Translations under genes and position numbers: made by a program | Shown here: positions 43,644 through 52,664 of the stretch, in pieces | Layout: each line of letters starts with the position of its first letter | How positions within the stretch are numbered: the first letter of the stretch is position 1 | The notes under the pieces: model-generated | What the model saw: the letters and a program-made list of their open reading frames with translations, nothing else | The model's database searches: none | Told to the model about the DNA's origin: nothing | Assembly (NCBI RefSeq): GCF_001267925.1 | Contig: NZ_CP011409.1 | Span: forward strand, 3,472,001-3,536,000 | Length of the DNA stretch: 64,000 nucleotides | DNA from: Herbaspirillum hiltneri N3 | GTDB lineage: Bacteria; Pseudomonadota; Gammaproteobacteria; Burkholderiales; Burkholderiaceae_D | Direction of reading: 5' to 3'

Positions 43644-44399
43644 TCAGGCGGGGTTCATGACCGCAAACATGGCGTCATAGCCGCCATCACGCTCCGCCCA
43701 GCGCCGCGGGAGGTCACGCTCGAGCAGTACTTCTCCGCGCGGCGTTTCACCGTTTTCCAGCAGGCGCAGCACCTCCGCCAGATAGTCGGGCAGCGGCATT
43801 GCACGCGGGTCGTCGAGCTGGTGCGCGCCGGTCAGGCCGGTCTGCACGTAGGGAGGTGAAAGCTCCAGCACCTCGATCGGGAAAGCGCGCATCTGATGCC
43901 GCAGCGACTGCAACCAGGAATGCAGGAATGCCTTGCTGGCGCAGTACGTCGGGAAATCCGCGCGCGGCACGAAGGCCAGTGCGGAGCTGGTCGCCAGGAA
44001 TGCGGCGTTGGGCTTGCCTTTGAGCAGCGGCAGTATCGCCGCTGCAACGCGCAGTACGCCGAGGATGTTGGTCTGGACGATGGCTTCTGCATCGGTCGCA
44101 GTCCAGTCATCCAACACCATATCCTCAGTGCGCGATATTCCCGCATTCGCAATCAGCACATTGAGTTGGGGAAAGCGTTCACGCATCTGAGCGGACAGCT
44201 GCGCCAATGACGCCGCATCATCCACGTCGACTTTCAGCCCGACCAGACCGGGGCGAGTGTTCGCCATCTCGTCAAGCAGCGCCTGGCGCCGCCCCGTGAC
44301 GATGACACGATTGCCGCGGTCATGCAGGGCCTCGGCGAGCGCGCGGCCGATGCCGCTGGTGCCGCCGGTCAGGAGAATGGTATTGCCGGTGAGTTTCAT
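43644..44399 (-). CDS. Short-chain dehydrogenase (DltE family)
   Basis: 251 residues. TGGTSGIGRA, IANAGI, SSALAF and Tyr-x3-Lys in YCASKAF are intact. The C-terminal ELSPPYVQTGL and LPDYLAEVLRLLENG are DltE-like. It lies 42 bases upstream of the VOC gene on the same strand, probably in one transcript. An open stretch upstream of the chosen ATG is not SDR-like. Confidence 0.9.
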   Translation of the reverse strand: MKLTGNTILLTGGTSGIGRALAEALHDRGNRVIVTGRRQALLDEMANTRPGLVGLKVDVDDAASLAQLSAQMRERFPQLNVLIANAGISRTEDMVLDDWTATDAEAIVQTNILGVLRVAAAILPLLKGKPNAAFLATSSALAFVPRADFPTYCASKAFLHSWLQSLRHQMRAFPIEVLELSPPYVQTGLTGAHQLDDPRAMPLPDYLAEVLRLLENGETPRGEVLLERDLPRRWAERDGGYDAMFAVMNPA

Positions 44400-44871
44400 T
44401 GAATTACCTTTTGGTTCGGTTGCGATAAAGCCGCCAACCAGACCTGCAAGGTCCTGCTTCTCCCTCCGGATCGCCTTGAGAAGAATCGACAAGGCGAACA
44501 CGGTCCAGCCGATATCCTTTGCGCAAGCGGCGGATATCGAAAACTGGCAAATCTGTAATCTGAAAATTTCAGATAGGCGTATGCCCGGGAGGGCAGAATA
44601 TGCGGTCATCGTAACGGCGTCCTGAATCATCGGGAACTGCCCTGCTGGGCTCCTCTCGAAGGGGACGCGTTGGATGACGGTAACGCCTACGGCAGTTGGT
44701 GAATCAACTGCGGAGCCGAGTTTAGCCGAAAATCCGAACGGCGGTCAACACCGCCGCAAAAAGCTGTCGCGCGGCGCTCATGCGCGACAATTCCCATCAA
44801 TCTTCAAGCATCGCTCCCTCCTTCGGACCGTCCGGGCAACTTCGCGCCTGAAGTATTTCCAACTCGATTTC
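44400..44871. other. Intergenic region with a 15-bp palindrome
   Basis: About 470 bases without a supported gene. TCTGAAAATTTCAGA at 44559-44573 is a perfect dyad around one base, and two GC-rich inverted repeats occur near 44740-44790 (GGCGGT...ACCGCC and GTCGCGC...GCGCGAC), the latter possibly the 3' structure of a transcript. The palindrome is a candidate operator for the SDR gene. Confidence 0.4.
44559..44573. promoter_or_regulatory. Perfect palindrome, candidate operator
   Basis: TCTGAAA-A-TTTCAGA reads the same on both strands, 160 bases upstream of the SDR start on the minus strand. No dedicated regulator gene is adjacent, so the binding protein is unknown. Confidence 0.35.
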
Positions 44872-45792
44872 CTAGCTGTTTTGCAGGAATCTCTTGACGA
44901 TGTCCGCGATCTGATCGGGCGCGTCTTCGAAGCAATAGTGCCCGGCCCCCGGTATCCGATGCACGTCCGCGCCGGGGAATAGCACCGTGAACAGCGGCAG
45001 GAAAATATCGGCGTGCAGCGTCTTGTCGGCGTCGCCCCAGATCGCCAACGCCGGCTTGCTCCGGATCATCGCTATCGCCGCCGCGTCAGGTTCTTCGAAC
45101 CGATGCACACCGGTCGCGAAGCCCTTCGCCCAACCTATCGCTCCCAGGCAATCGCGCGGCGTGCTGAAGTGCCCCCCGTACGCGGCAATCCACGTGTCGC
45201 TGATCACGGCGTGATTTTCGAAGCCGTTGATTTTCATGGCGCTGAGGATGTTGAAACCGAGCTGCCCCAATACCTGTTCCAGACTGCCGTCTTCATTGGC
45301 CTTCACGATCCACTGGAACCAGGGCGCGATGCCGGCATTTTTCAGCAGGCGCTCCAGTCCGTCGGGTTGTCCGAACGGCGTCGGGCCGTTGGTTGAAATG
45401 ATGCGTTTGATGCGCCCGGGATGGCGTGCGGTCACCCCCATGCCGACCGGACCGCCGAAATCGTGCATGACCAGGGTGACGTCGTTCAGGTCCAGCTGAA
45501 GGACGAATTTTTCGAGGTTGTCGATATGATCCTGCAGCCAATAACTGCGGTCTTGCGGCGTCTCGCTCTTGCCGAAGCCCATGTGATCGGGGACCACCAC
45601 GCGATAGTCGCCGCACAGCGCCGTGATCAACGACCGGTACAGATAGCCCCAGGTCGGCTCTCCGTGCAGACACAACACGACCTCTCGTGCACGATCTCCT
45701 TCGTCCACATAGTGCATTTGAAATCCATTGACCGTCTCGAAATGCGGTGCGAATGGAAAGGTCTTGTCAAAATCTGCGTGTGCGGGAATCAA
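44872..45792 (-). CDS. Haloalkane dehalogenase-like alpha/beta hydrolase
   Basis: 306 residues. LHGEPTWGYLYRSL (oxyanion region) and VMHDFGGPVGMG with nucleophile Asp111 match haloalkane dehalogenases and epoxide hydrolases; a later Asp in IWGDADKT and His in GAGHYCFEDAP complete the triad. Haloalkane dehalogenases normally have Trp after the nucleophile to hold the halide; here it is Phe, so the substrate could differ. Its place near an L-2-haloacid dehalogenase-type gene supports a role with halogenated compounds. Confidence 0.8.
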   Translation of the reverse strand: MIPAHADFDKTFPFAPHFETVNGFQMHYVDEGDRAREVVLCLHGEPTWGYLYRSLITALCGDYRVVVPDHMGFGKSETPQDRSYWLQDHIDNLEKFVLQLDLNDVTLVMHDFGGPVGMGVTARHPGRIKRIISTNGPTPFGQPDGLERLLKNAGIAPWFQWIVKANEDGSLEQVLGQLGFNILSAMKINGFENHAVISDTWIAAYGGHFSTPRDCLGAIGWAKGFATGVHRFEEPDAAAIAMIRSKPALAIWGDADKTLHADIFLPLFTVLFPGADVHRIPGAGHYCFEDAPDQIADIVKRFLQNS

Positions 45793-45951
45793 GCTGTTCT
45801 CCTGAAAATTGATGATGAAAATCCAGAACGAAATTAAATGGTTTTAAATTGAAACCAGATTGCTTTATACGTCACTTAATTTCATAATGCAAGTCTCAAC
45901 TTTTCATGACAGGATCGGAGAAGCAATCGCCGTTTCCGAAGCACGCATGAA

Positions 45952-45984
45952 AAAGCGCCGCCCCTCTCACGAAGGGCGACGCTT
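45952..45984 (-). terminator. Terminator of the GST gene
   Basis: Read on the minus strand, AAGCG(T)CGCCC and GGGCG(G)CGCTT form a stem with one mismatch followed by TTTTCAT. It is 42 bases past the stop of the minus-strand GST gene. Confidence 0.75.
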
Positions 45985-46025
45985 CCCGCTGCTGCAGTCG
46001 ATATTGCCTGCTGCCGGTTGACGGC

Positions 46026-46712
46026 TCAGAATCCCATGCGGCGCAAATCTTCCTCAACAAACATCTGCCCGCTGCGATTTTTCACTGCCGGCAGCTCCGC
46101 CACCTTTGCGCGCCAGGCCTGCAATGCGCTCAGATCGGCGGCAATGGGAATGCCTGCCGCATCCGCAAACGCCAGGCCGGCGAACACCGTGATGTCGGCC
46201 ATCGAGAATTGTTCTCCCGCGACGTAACTGCTGTCGCGCAGGATGCCGTCGAAATACGCCATGCCCTGCAGCGCCTTGGCGCGTTCGCGTTCGCCCCATT
46301 CCTTGCGATGCGCCCATTCCGGACTCTTGTACTTTTGCAGGTCGTCGCCCAATCCCGGTGTCGCGTGATGGAAATAGATGCCGACGGCGTCAATCAGACC
46401 GCTCTCGGCGCGGCGCTGCATCATGTGGATGATTGCCTTTTCCTTCGGCGTGCGGCCGGTTAGCACCGGATTGCCGTCGAGGTTGTCCAGGTACTCGGTG
46501 ATGGCGGTGCTTTCCGAGATCAGCGTGTCATCGTCGAGTTCCAGCAGCGGCAGCACGCCGGAGGGATTCTTCGCCAGAAAGGCCGCCTGCTTGTGCTCGG
46601 CGCCGATCAGGTCGATTGATTCGAACGTTACTTTCGAATCGAGATTCTTCTGCGCCAGCACGATGCGGATGCGTGCGGGATTGGGGAAACCGGGGCGGTC
46701 GTAAATCTTCAT
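46026..46712 (-). CDS. Glutathione S-transferase
   Basis: 228 residues. KIYDRPGFPNPARIRIVLAQKNL begins the thioredoxin fold, NPSGVLPLLELDDDTLISESTAITEYLDNL gives the cis-Pro and the Glu-Ser glutathione contact, and EQFSMADITVFAGLAFA is the conserved C-domain motif. It conjugates or reduces electrophiles with glutathione. Divergent from a TetR gene with two operator copies between them. Confidence 0.9.
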   Translation of the reverse strand: MKIYDRPGFPNPARIRIVLAQKNLDSKVTFESIDLIGAEHKQAAFLAKNPSGVLPLLELDDDTLISESTAITEYLDNLDGNPVLTGRTPKEKAIIHMMQRRAESGLIDAVGIYFHHATPGLGDDLQKYKSPEWAHRKEWGERERAKALQGMAYFDGILRDSSYVAGEQFSMADITVFAGLAFADAAGIPIAADLSALQAWRAKVAELPAVKNRSGQMFVEEDLRRMGF

Positions 46713-46805
46713 TGCTGCTTTCCTTTTCTGACTGTTTGTCGTTGTATCAATCTGCGTTCAGGTTGCTTCACGAGATATCGTTGAAGTTACTTACCAATCA
46801 ATTTA

Positions 46806-46825
46806 TCTATCTATCGGTAGATAGA
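46806..46825. promoter_or_regulatory. TetR operator copy 1
   Basis: TCTATCTATCGGTAGATAGA is a 20-bp dyad with imperfect match only at the centre. It shares the core CTATCTACCGATAG (read on the minus strand) with the second copy at 46858. It lies between divergent GST and TetR genes. Confidence 0.75.
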
Positions 46826-46857
46826 CAATAAGGGAGTACAATCCCTCCTGTCAACAA

Positions 46858-46875
46858 CTATCTACCGATAGAGAG
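46858..46875. promoter_or_regulatory. TetR operator copy 2, overlapping the TetR ribosome site
   Basis: CTATCTACCGATAGAGAG repeats the core of copy 1, 33 bases from it, and its right end overlaps the GAGAGG in front of the TetR start codon at 46888, indicating autoregulation. Confidence 0.7.
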
Positions 46876-46887
46876 GTTTATTTCTTC

Positions 46888-47457
46888 ATGAGCGCAATCG
46901 ATACCCGCGAGAAAATCATGGCAGCCGCCCGCAAGACCGTGCAGGCGCACGGCTATAACGCGTTGAGTTTTCGCGACCTGGCGGCGGAAGTCGGGATCAA
47001 GAGCGCGAGCGTGCATTACCACTTCCCGACCAAAGGCGACCTCGGCGCCGCGCTCGCCCGCCGCTATACGGAAGACGGCATCGCCTATCTGAGCAATCTG
47101 ATGGAGACGCACAAGGATGCTCGCACCCGCGTGAAAAAATATACGGAGATCTTCCGAGCGGCTCTGGTGGACGACAATCGCATGTGCCTGTGCGGCATCA
47201 TGTCTGCGGAACACCACGACCTGCCCCCGGAAGTGCGTGCCGAAGTCAATCGCTTCAATGACGTCAACGTCGACTGGCTGACCGAAGTGCTCACGCAGGG
47301 CGCCGCTGAAGCCAAGCCGAAGAAGGCCGTGCGACGCCAGGCGATGAGCATCTTCGCAGCGATCGGCGGCGCACAGCTGATGGCGCGCGGGCATGGCGAC
47401 GTAACCGTCTACGACGAGATCATCGACAGCTATCGCCATGCCGGTTTTACTCCCTGA
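46888..47457 (+). CDS. TetR-family transcriptional regulator
   Basis: 189 residues. Helix-turn-helix FRDLAAEVGIKSASVHYHFPTKGDLGAAL, then an all-helical domain with DNRMCLCGIMSAEHHDLPPEV carrying two close cysteines that could form a redox or electrophile switch (inference). It is divergent from the GST gene and flanked by two copies of a palindrome, so repression of GST and of itself is likely. Confidence 0.9.
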   Translation: MSAIDTREKIMAAARKTVQAHGYNALSFRDLAAEVGIKSASVHYHFPTKGDLGAALARRYTEDGIAYLSNLMETHKDARTRVKKYTEIFRAALVDDNRMCLCGIMSAEHHDLPPEVRAEVNRFNDVNVDWLTEVLTQGAAEAKPKKAVRRQAMSIFAAIGGAQLMARGHGDVTVYDEIIDSYRHAGFTP

Positions 47458-47532
47458 TCCGAATTTCAGGGGGAATTACTTCGGCTGAGGAAAAAAGACG
47501 ACCCGATGAGGGTCCGATCCGATAGATTGGTC

Positions 47533-47823
47533 TTACTGCGGCTTTGTCAATTCCGAATTCACCGCCAGCAACAGCCAGGGCTTGATCTCCGACCGCACGA
47601 ACACGCCCGCCACGGCAAACGGATCCTGGTCGCGCAGGGATTCGGCTTCTTCCTTCGACGCGACTTCATAGACGAGCAGACCGCCGCTGCCGTCGGGAAA
47701 CGGCCCGCCGAAGGCCAGCTTGCCTGCATCGAGCAGGCTCTGGACATAGCGTTTGTGGGCAGGTGCGTGTTCAGCCAGCAATTTCCGGTTATCGGTGTAG
47801 GCGAGATAGTTGACGAATTTCAT
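47533..47823 (-). CDS. YciI-family protein
   Basis: 96 residues. The family pattern HAPAHKRYVQSLLDAGKLAFGGPFPDGSGGLLVYE, with the His-Asp pair of the putative active site (the later Asp in RDQDPFAVAGVF), is clear. Fold is ferredoxin-like; biochemical role is not established for most members. It follows the DoxX gene by 33 bases on the same strand and is probably in the same transcript. Confidence 0.88.
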   Translation of the reverse strand: MKFVNYLAYTDNRKLLAEHAPAHKRYVQSLLDAGKLAFGGPFPDGSGGLLVYEVASKEEAESLRDQDPFAVAGVFVRSEIKPWLLLAVNSELTKPQ

Positions 47824-47856
47824 GGTGTTTCTTTCTTGATCAAGGAGGATTCGGAT

Positions 47857-48351
47857 TCATATTTCGCGCCTCAAGCGGCTGTCGAGCGACCAGGCGCCGC
47901 CGCCGCGCACTGCCATGTACAGCGCCGTCAACGCCAGCAACACCGGGTATTCGATGCCGCGGTCGATCCACGGCCAGGTCGGGCCCATGGCGTAGCTGAT
48001 GGCGATCATTTCAATGAGCATCAGCAAGGCCAGCGGCCGCGTCAGCAACCCCAGCGCCAGCATCGCCGCGCCCACGGTCTCCAGCAGCATTACCAGGAAG
48101 GCCAGCTGCGGCGCGAACGGCAGGCCCATGACTTCGCCGATCAGGCGTATCGATCCTGCCATCGGATTGGCCATGGAGCCGTGCGACACACCCAATGCCT
48201 TGGGCAAACCGTGGGTAAAAATGATGGCGCCGTAGCCGAACCGCAGCAGCGCATAGGCGCCGCCTTCGCCCCGCGCATACCAGCGCGCCAGCGCAGGAAA
48301 GACGAAGCGGCCGGCAGCCGGCGCCGTTGTAATCGGAGAATTTTTTTGCAT
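47857..48351 (-). CDS. DoxX-family membrane protein
   Basis: 164 residues, four helices. YALLRFGYGAIIFTHGLPKALG and MLLETVGAAMLALGLLTRPLALLML are DoxX hallmarks; the end [16 protein letters not shown] matches that of the DoxX gene in the bufferin operon ([14 protein letters not shown]), so the two are paralogues. AGGTG precedes the ATG at 48351; a TTG start 30 bases earlier is possible. Role in membrane redox or thiol homeostasis is suggested for relatives but not shown. Confidence 0.85.
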   Translation of the reverse strand: MQKNSPITTAPAAGRFVFPALARWYARGEGGAYALLRFGYGAIIFTHGLPKALGVSHGSMANPMAGSIRLIGEVMGLPFAPQLAFLVMLLETVGAAMLALGLLTRPLALLMLIEMIAISYAMGPTWPWIDRGIEYPVLLALTALYMAVRGGGAWSLDSRLRREI

Positions 48352-48539
48352 GAAGCACCTGTATCCGGCTGATGGAAGCAAGACGCCATCATCGCGGCTG
48401 CGACGTTACAGATAAATGGCCGGGAAGTGAATTGACTATTCGGGACGTATGAATAATGCAGACGCCGGGCGCATGGAAAGCAAATTCTCTACAATCTCAT
48501 CCATCTCCGACGACCGTACGCATACCCCCACACATACCG

Positions 48540-49684
48540 ATGAGTCCAATTTCGTTTTCCCTGTCTCCCGCCCAGGCGCGCGCCATCTGGCTGCGCGCCC
48601 AGCGCCTCGACACGGCTGCGGCGCAGCCGCGGTGCAGTTGGCGACCGAGCATCTCGGTTATGTCCAGATCGACACCATCAACGTCATCGAACGCAGCCAC
48701 CATCACATCCTGTACACGCGCATTCCGGAATACCGGCTGCGCGATCTGGAGCAGGCGCAGTCGGTGGACAAGTCGGTGTTCGAGTACTGGACGCATGCGC
48801 TGGCCTATGTGCCGACCGCGGAGTTCCGGCATTTCCTGCCGGAGATGGAACGGCGGCGCCTCAACCCGCACGCCTCTTTCGCCGGCGTGGACGAAGCCGA
48901 TTACGCCGCGCTGCTCAGGCGCATCCGCAAGGAAGGCGGCTTGTCGATCCGCGACATCGACGACGACGTGCTGGAAGAAAAGACCCATCCCTGGGGCAGC
49001 CGCAAACCATCGAAGCGCGCGCTGCGATGGGGCTTCTTCATCGGCGACCTGGTGATCAGCAAGCGTACCGGCATGCTCAAGACCTACGATCTCGCCGGCC
49101 GTCATTTCGACTGGTCTCGACGCCCTGCTCCGGTGAAGGAAAAACAGTTCGCGCAATATCTGCTGCGGCGCGCACTCAAGGCACAGGGCATGGTCAGCCT
49201 GGATTCGATTTGCTACGGCAGCGTGCAGGCCAAGCCGCTGGTGAAGGAACTGATCGCCGCTGCCGTCAAGCGCAAGAAATTGGTCGCGGTGCATATCGAA
49301 GGTGCGCCCAGGCAGCAGCACTGGATCGAGCCGGCGCTGCTCGATGCCGCCATCGAGCCGGCATCCGGCGAACGCGTGCACATCCTCTCGCCCTTCGATC
49401 CGCTGGTGATCCAGCGCAAGCGGCTGGAACTGTTCTTCGATTACGAACACCGCTTCGAAGCCTATGTGCCAGCCGACAAACGCGTGCTCGGCTACTTCGC
49501 GCTGCCGGTGCTGGCGGGCGACCGCATCGTCGCGGCGCTCGATCTCAAGATGGATCGCAAGAGCGGCAAACTGCTGGTGCAGAAGTGGACCTGGATCGAG
49601 AAAAAATCCAGATCACTGACAGCGGCGATCGAGAAAGAACTGCACCGATTCGAGCAATTTCAGAAACAATCGATGCGATCCTGA
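48540..49684 (+). CDS. YcaQ/AlkX-type winged-helix DNA glycosylase, frameshift near the N-terminus
   Basis: The family start MSPISFSLSPAQARAIWLRAQRLDT is encoded from the ATG at 48540 in one frame, whereas the next conserved part, GAAAVQLATEHLGYVQIDTINVIERSHHHILYTRIP and all that follows, is in another frame. The switch lies near 48612-48625, so one base (or 13) has been lost. Apart from this, about 355 residues are intact, ending in LVQKWTWIEKKS. YcaQ unhooks DNA interstrand crosslinks through the QxD motif, which is present here as QID. An alternative reading from an ATG at 48449 stays in the main frame but has an unrelated N-terminus. Whether it is a damaged gene or a sequencing error cannot be decided here. 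Confidence 0.75.
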
Positions 49685-49689
49685 ACATC

Positions 49690-51354
49690 TCAGGCGCGAG
49701 CGCGGTCATAGCCCAACGCGCGCATTGACGCCGCTGCTGGTTCGCGATCCGGCTGCGACAGCCCTGGCGCAAGCAAAGGCGTCTCCGGCGGCAACGGTTC
49801 GGCGGTGTCGATACTGAACACCGATACCGATTCCAACAGACTGCCAGCCTGGCGCGTCAAGGCATTCGCCGCCGCGGCCGTATGGTCGACCAGCGCGGCA
49901 TTTTCTTGCGTGGATTTGTCCATTTCGACCACAACCCGGCTGACCTGCTCCAGGCCTTCCGCCTGTTCTTGGGTGGCGACGGAGATGTCGTTCATGGTGT
50001 TCATCACCGTGTTGACGGAGGTGACGATCTGTTCCATCGCGCGGCCGGTTTCCATCACCTGCGCCGAGGCCAGATCGATGCAGGCGGCCGATTCCCCGAT
50101 CAGCACTTTCACCTCCTTGGCTGCCTCGGCGCTGCGCAACGCCAGCGAGCGCACTTCCGTGGCGACCACCGCGAATCCGCGCCCCTGAGTGCCGGCACGG
50201 GCCGCCTCGACGGCGGCGTTGAGCGCGAGGATATTGGTCTGGAAGGCGATGCCATCGATCACGCTGACGATCTCCGAAATCTTGCTGGCGCTGCTGGAGA
50301 CTTGATCCATGGTGCCGACGATGCGCATCATCAGTTCCCCACCCTTGACGGCGTCGCCGGCGGCAGTGGCGGCCAGCCGGTTGGTGTGGAGCGTGTTCTC
50401 GGCGTTCTGCTTGACGGCGGCGGACAGTTGTTCGAGCGTCGCCGCGGTTTCCTCCAGCGAGGAAGCCTGCTGTTCGGTACGTGCGGCCAGATCGATGTTG
50501 CCGTGGGCGATGTCACCCGCACTGCGATTGACGTCCTCGGTGCCGCTGCGGATCGATGAGACGGTTTCCACCAGACCTTGCTGCATCCGTTGCAGGGCAC
50601 CGAGCAGCACGCCTATTTCATTGCTGGATGCGCCTTCCACGGGCGCGCTCAGGTCGCCGCCAGCGATCCGGTCGAAATGCCTGCCGGTGGTCGCCAGCGG
50701 ACGCAACAGCACGCGCGCGAACAGCATCCAGTACAAGCCGACCAGCAACAGTGAAAAGACGAACAGGCCGCCGGCCAGATAGGCGGCGATGGCATAGCGG
50801 CGTTCGGAATCGGCGCTCAGCCGGTCGCGCACCGATTCGGCATGGGTGATGACCTTGCGCAGCGTGGCGGCGAACATGCGGTCGGCGTCTTCGGCGCTGG
50901 TGGTCGCGGCGGCATAGGCGTCAAGCGAGACATCGTACAGGGCTACCTCGCGCGCTTCCAGCACCTTGGTGTAGGCGTCGTAGGCGCCGCCGACCTGTCG
51001 CGAACGCTCCGCCAGCCCGGCTTCGGACTTGTCGCCCTTGCGATAGGCATCGAAGGTTTTCTTGGCTTCCTGCAATGCGGTCGAGGCCTTGCGGGTGTAG
51101 TCGTTGGCCTTGACCTGATCGCCGCGCACCAGGTTGATGTAGGCGTTGTCCATGTTGATCAGGGTCGACTGAAACAGCCGCTCGACTTCGTGCAGCGGCT
51201 GGATCTGCCGATCGGACAATTCGATCAGCTCATTCATGGCGCGCGCCGACAGGCGGGCGTCGGTCCAGGCGATAAACACCGCCGTCCATAACGCCAACGA
51301 AAAAATGCCGAGGACGAACAGCAGGCTGGTGCGGATCTTCAGTGTGGCGAACAT
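49690..51354 (-). CDS. Methyl-accepting chemotaxis protein
   Basis: 554 residues: membrane helix (about 9-29), periplasmic four-helix-bundle sensor (about 30-190), second helix (about 192-213), HAMP (about 215-265) and a long cytoplasmic coiled coil whose hairpin tip IDGIAFQTNILALNAAVEAARAG is the CheW/CheA contact region. The C-terminal tail lacks the NWETF-type pentapeptide. It begins 25 bases after the DoxX gene of the bufferin operon on the same strand, with no terminator between, so it may be co-expressed with copper- or stress-related genes. Confidence 0.92.
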   Translation of the reverse strand: MFATLKIRTSLLFVLGIFSLALWTAVFIAWTDARLSARAMNELIELSDRQIQPLHEVERLFQSTLINMDNAYINLVRGDQVKANDYTRKASTALQEAKKTFDAYRKGDKSEAGLAERSRQVGGAYDAYTKVLEAREVALYDVSLDAYAAATTSAEDADRMFAATLRKVITHAESVRDRLSADSERRYAIAAYLAGGLFVFSLLLVGLYWMLFARVLLRPLATTGRHFDRIAGGDLSAPVEGASSNEIGVLLGALQRMQQGLVETVSSIRSGTEDVNRSAGDIAHGNIDLAARTEQQASSLEETAATLEQLSAAVKQNAENTLHTNRLAATAAGDAVKGGELMMRIVGTMDQVSSSASKISEIVSVIDGIAFQTNILALNAAVEAARAGTQGRGFAVVATEVRSLALRSAEAAKEVKVLIGESAACIDLASAQVMETGRAMEQIVTSVNTVMNTMNDISVATQEQAEGLEQVSRVVVEMDKSTQENAALVDHTAAAANALTRQAGSLLESVSVFSIDTAEPLPPETPLLAPGLSQPDREPAAASMRALGYDRARA

Positions 51355-51379
51355 GGCAGGCTCATTCCGTGAGGGTGGA

Positions 51380-51856
51380 TTATTTGATGCCGAACAGGCG
51401 ATCCAGCGACCAGGCGCCGCCGCCGCGCGCGACCAGCAACAGCAGCAAGCCGGCCCAGGTCAGGTGCGTCGGCCAGGCATCGGGATAGACGAAGATCTCG
51501 ATCACCGCGGTCATGCCCAGCAGCCCCAGTGCCGCCGAGCGCGTGAACAGGCCCAGCACCAGCAGCAACGGGAAGAAATGTTCCGCATAGGCGGCCAGGT
51601 GCGCGGCGATTTCCGGCGGCAGCAGCGGCAGCTTGTATTCCTGCTCGAACAGCGTGTAGGTGCTGTCCTTGATGGTCAGGAATCCGCTGACCTTGGTGCG
51701 GCCCGACAAGAAGAACACGGCGGCCATCGCGATGCGCGCCACCAATGCCAGTAGCGACTCGCCGATCAGCGGCGCCAGGCGGTCGACGGCACGGTTGTAG
51801 TAAGCGACCGGCGTGTTCGGCCTGGATGCGGCGATGGTCGATGTGGAAGTGGACAT
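51380..51856 (-). CDS. DoxX-family protein of the bufferin operon
   Basis: 158 residues, four helices. [20 protein letters not shown] and [23 protein letters not shown] are family motifs. GGAGA with a 5-base spacer identifies the ATG at 51856. DoxX members are frequent fourth genes of DUF692/DUF2282 operons; a role in membrane redox chemistry has been proposed but is not established. It is the last biosynthetic gene before the chemoreceptor. Confidence 0.88.
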   Translation of the reverse strand: MSTSTSTIAASRPNTPVAYYNRAVDRLAPLIGESLLALVARIAMAAVFFLSGRTKVSGFLTIKDSTYTLFEQEYKLPLLPPEIAAHLAAYAEHFFPLLLVLGLFTRSAALGLLGMTAVIEIFVYPDAWPTHLTWAGLLLLLVARGGGAWSLDRLFGIK

Positions 51857-51875
51857 GGCGGTCTCCGTACGGATA

Positions 51876-52664
51876 TCAGTCGGTAGCTGAAGTGGTTGAG
51901 GTAATTGAAAAGGGAGAAGCAAACGCCTGCGCGCTGATCAGCGTGCCGAGCAGATGCGCGACGTCGAGCTCCGGTTCGGCGGCGACCGCCTGGCCGGTGG
52001 CGCTCTGCAAGTCATCGCCGGCGGCGCAGGCATCGAGAAAGACGCACATGCCCCGGCTTGCGGCTTGCCACGCGACCTGGCCGTCGATGCGGCTGAGCAA
52101 GGCGCCCTCGCCGCTCCAGTCCAGCTGGCCGGCAAGTGCACGCTGTGCGCGGTTGGCTTGCCAGATGGAAAACGCCGGCTGTGACGGCGCCCAGCGCCAG
52201 CGCACGCTTGCGCGCGGGTGCAAGGCGCTGCGCAGCAGATCGGCTTCGCTCAATGCGGCAAGCATGGAAGAATCCAGTGCCGCTTCGTCGGCGGCGACGT
52301 GGCATTCGGTCCAGCAACGGTCGAGACGCGCAACGTCTCCGAGATACGGCAAGTCCGCGGCCGGCCCAAATCCATCGAGGAAGCCGGCGAAGCCTTGGCC
52401 GTATTCGATCAGGCAAACGCTTTCAGGCGGCTCGGCGCAGGCGTGGATGAGCGCGGCCGAGCGAAACCATTCGTCGCCGACCAATCGCACGATGGTCGGA
52501 TAGTTCGCGGCGAGCGCATCGACACTGGCTTTGAGAACGGTGTTGCGATAGACCTTGAAGCCGGGCTGCGAAGTCAATGCCGACAGAGATGACGCTGCGT
52601 CGCCCGAGCCGACACCATAGATGGCCCGGATGAAGTCACGCTGGAAGTCGCCGATGCCGTTCAT
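51876..52664 (-). CDS. bufC: DUF2063 bufferin partner protein BufC
   Basis: 262 residues. The N-terminal DUF2063 region is recognised from LQRDF-type start ([13 protein letters not shown]), [45 protein letters not shown]. It is the presumed recognition partner that brings the precursor peptide to the DUF692 enzyme. Its ATG overlaps the stop of bufB by 4 bases. Confidence 0.88.
   Translation of the reverse strand: MNGIGDFQRDFIRAIYGVGSGDAASSLSALTSQPGFKVYRNTVLKASVDALAANYPTIVRLVGDEWFRSAALIHACAEPPESVCLIEYGQGFAGFLDGFGPAADLPYLGDVARLDRCWTECHVAADEAALDSSMLAALSEADLLRSALHPRASVRWRWAPSQPAFSIWQANRAQRALAGQLDWSGEGALLSRIDGQVAWQAASRGMCVFLDACAAGDDLQSATGQAVAAEPELDVAHLLGTLISAQAFASPFSITSTTSATD

Noticed and set aside
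44400..44630. N-terminal extension of the SDR at 43644
   Set aside because: The extension has no SDR character and the Met at 44399 starts directly at the Rossmann motif with a purine-rich site before it.
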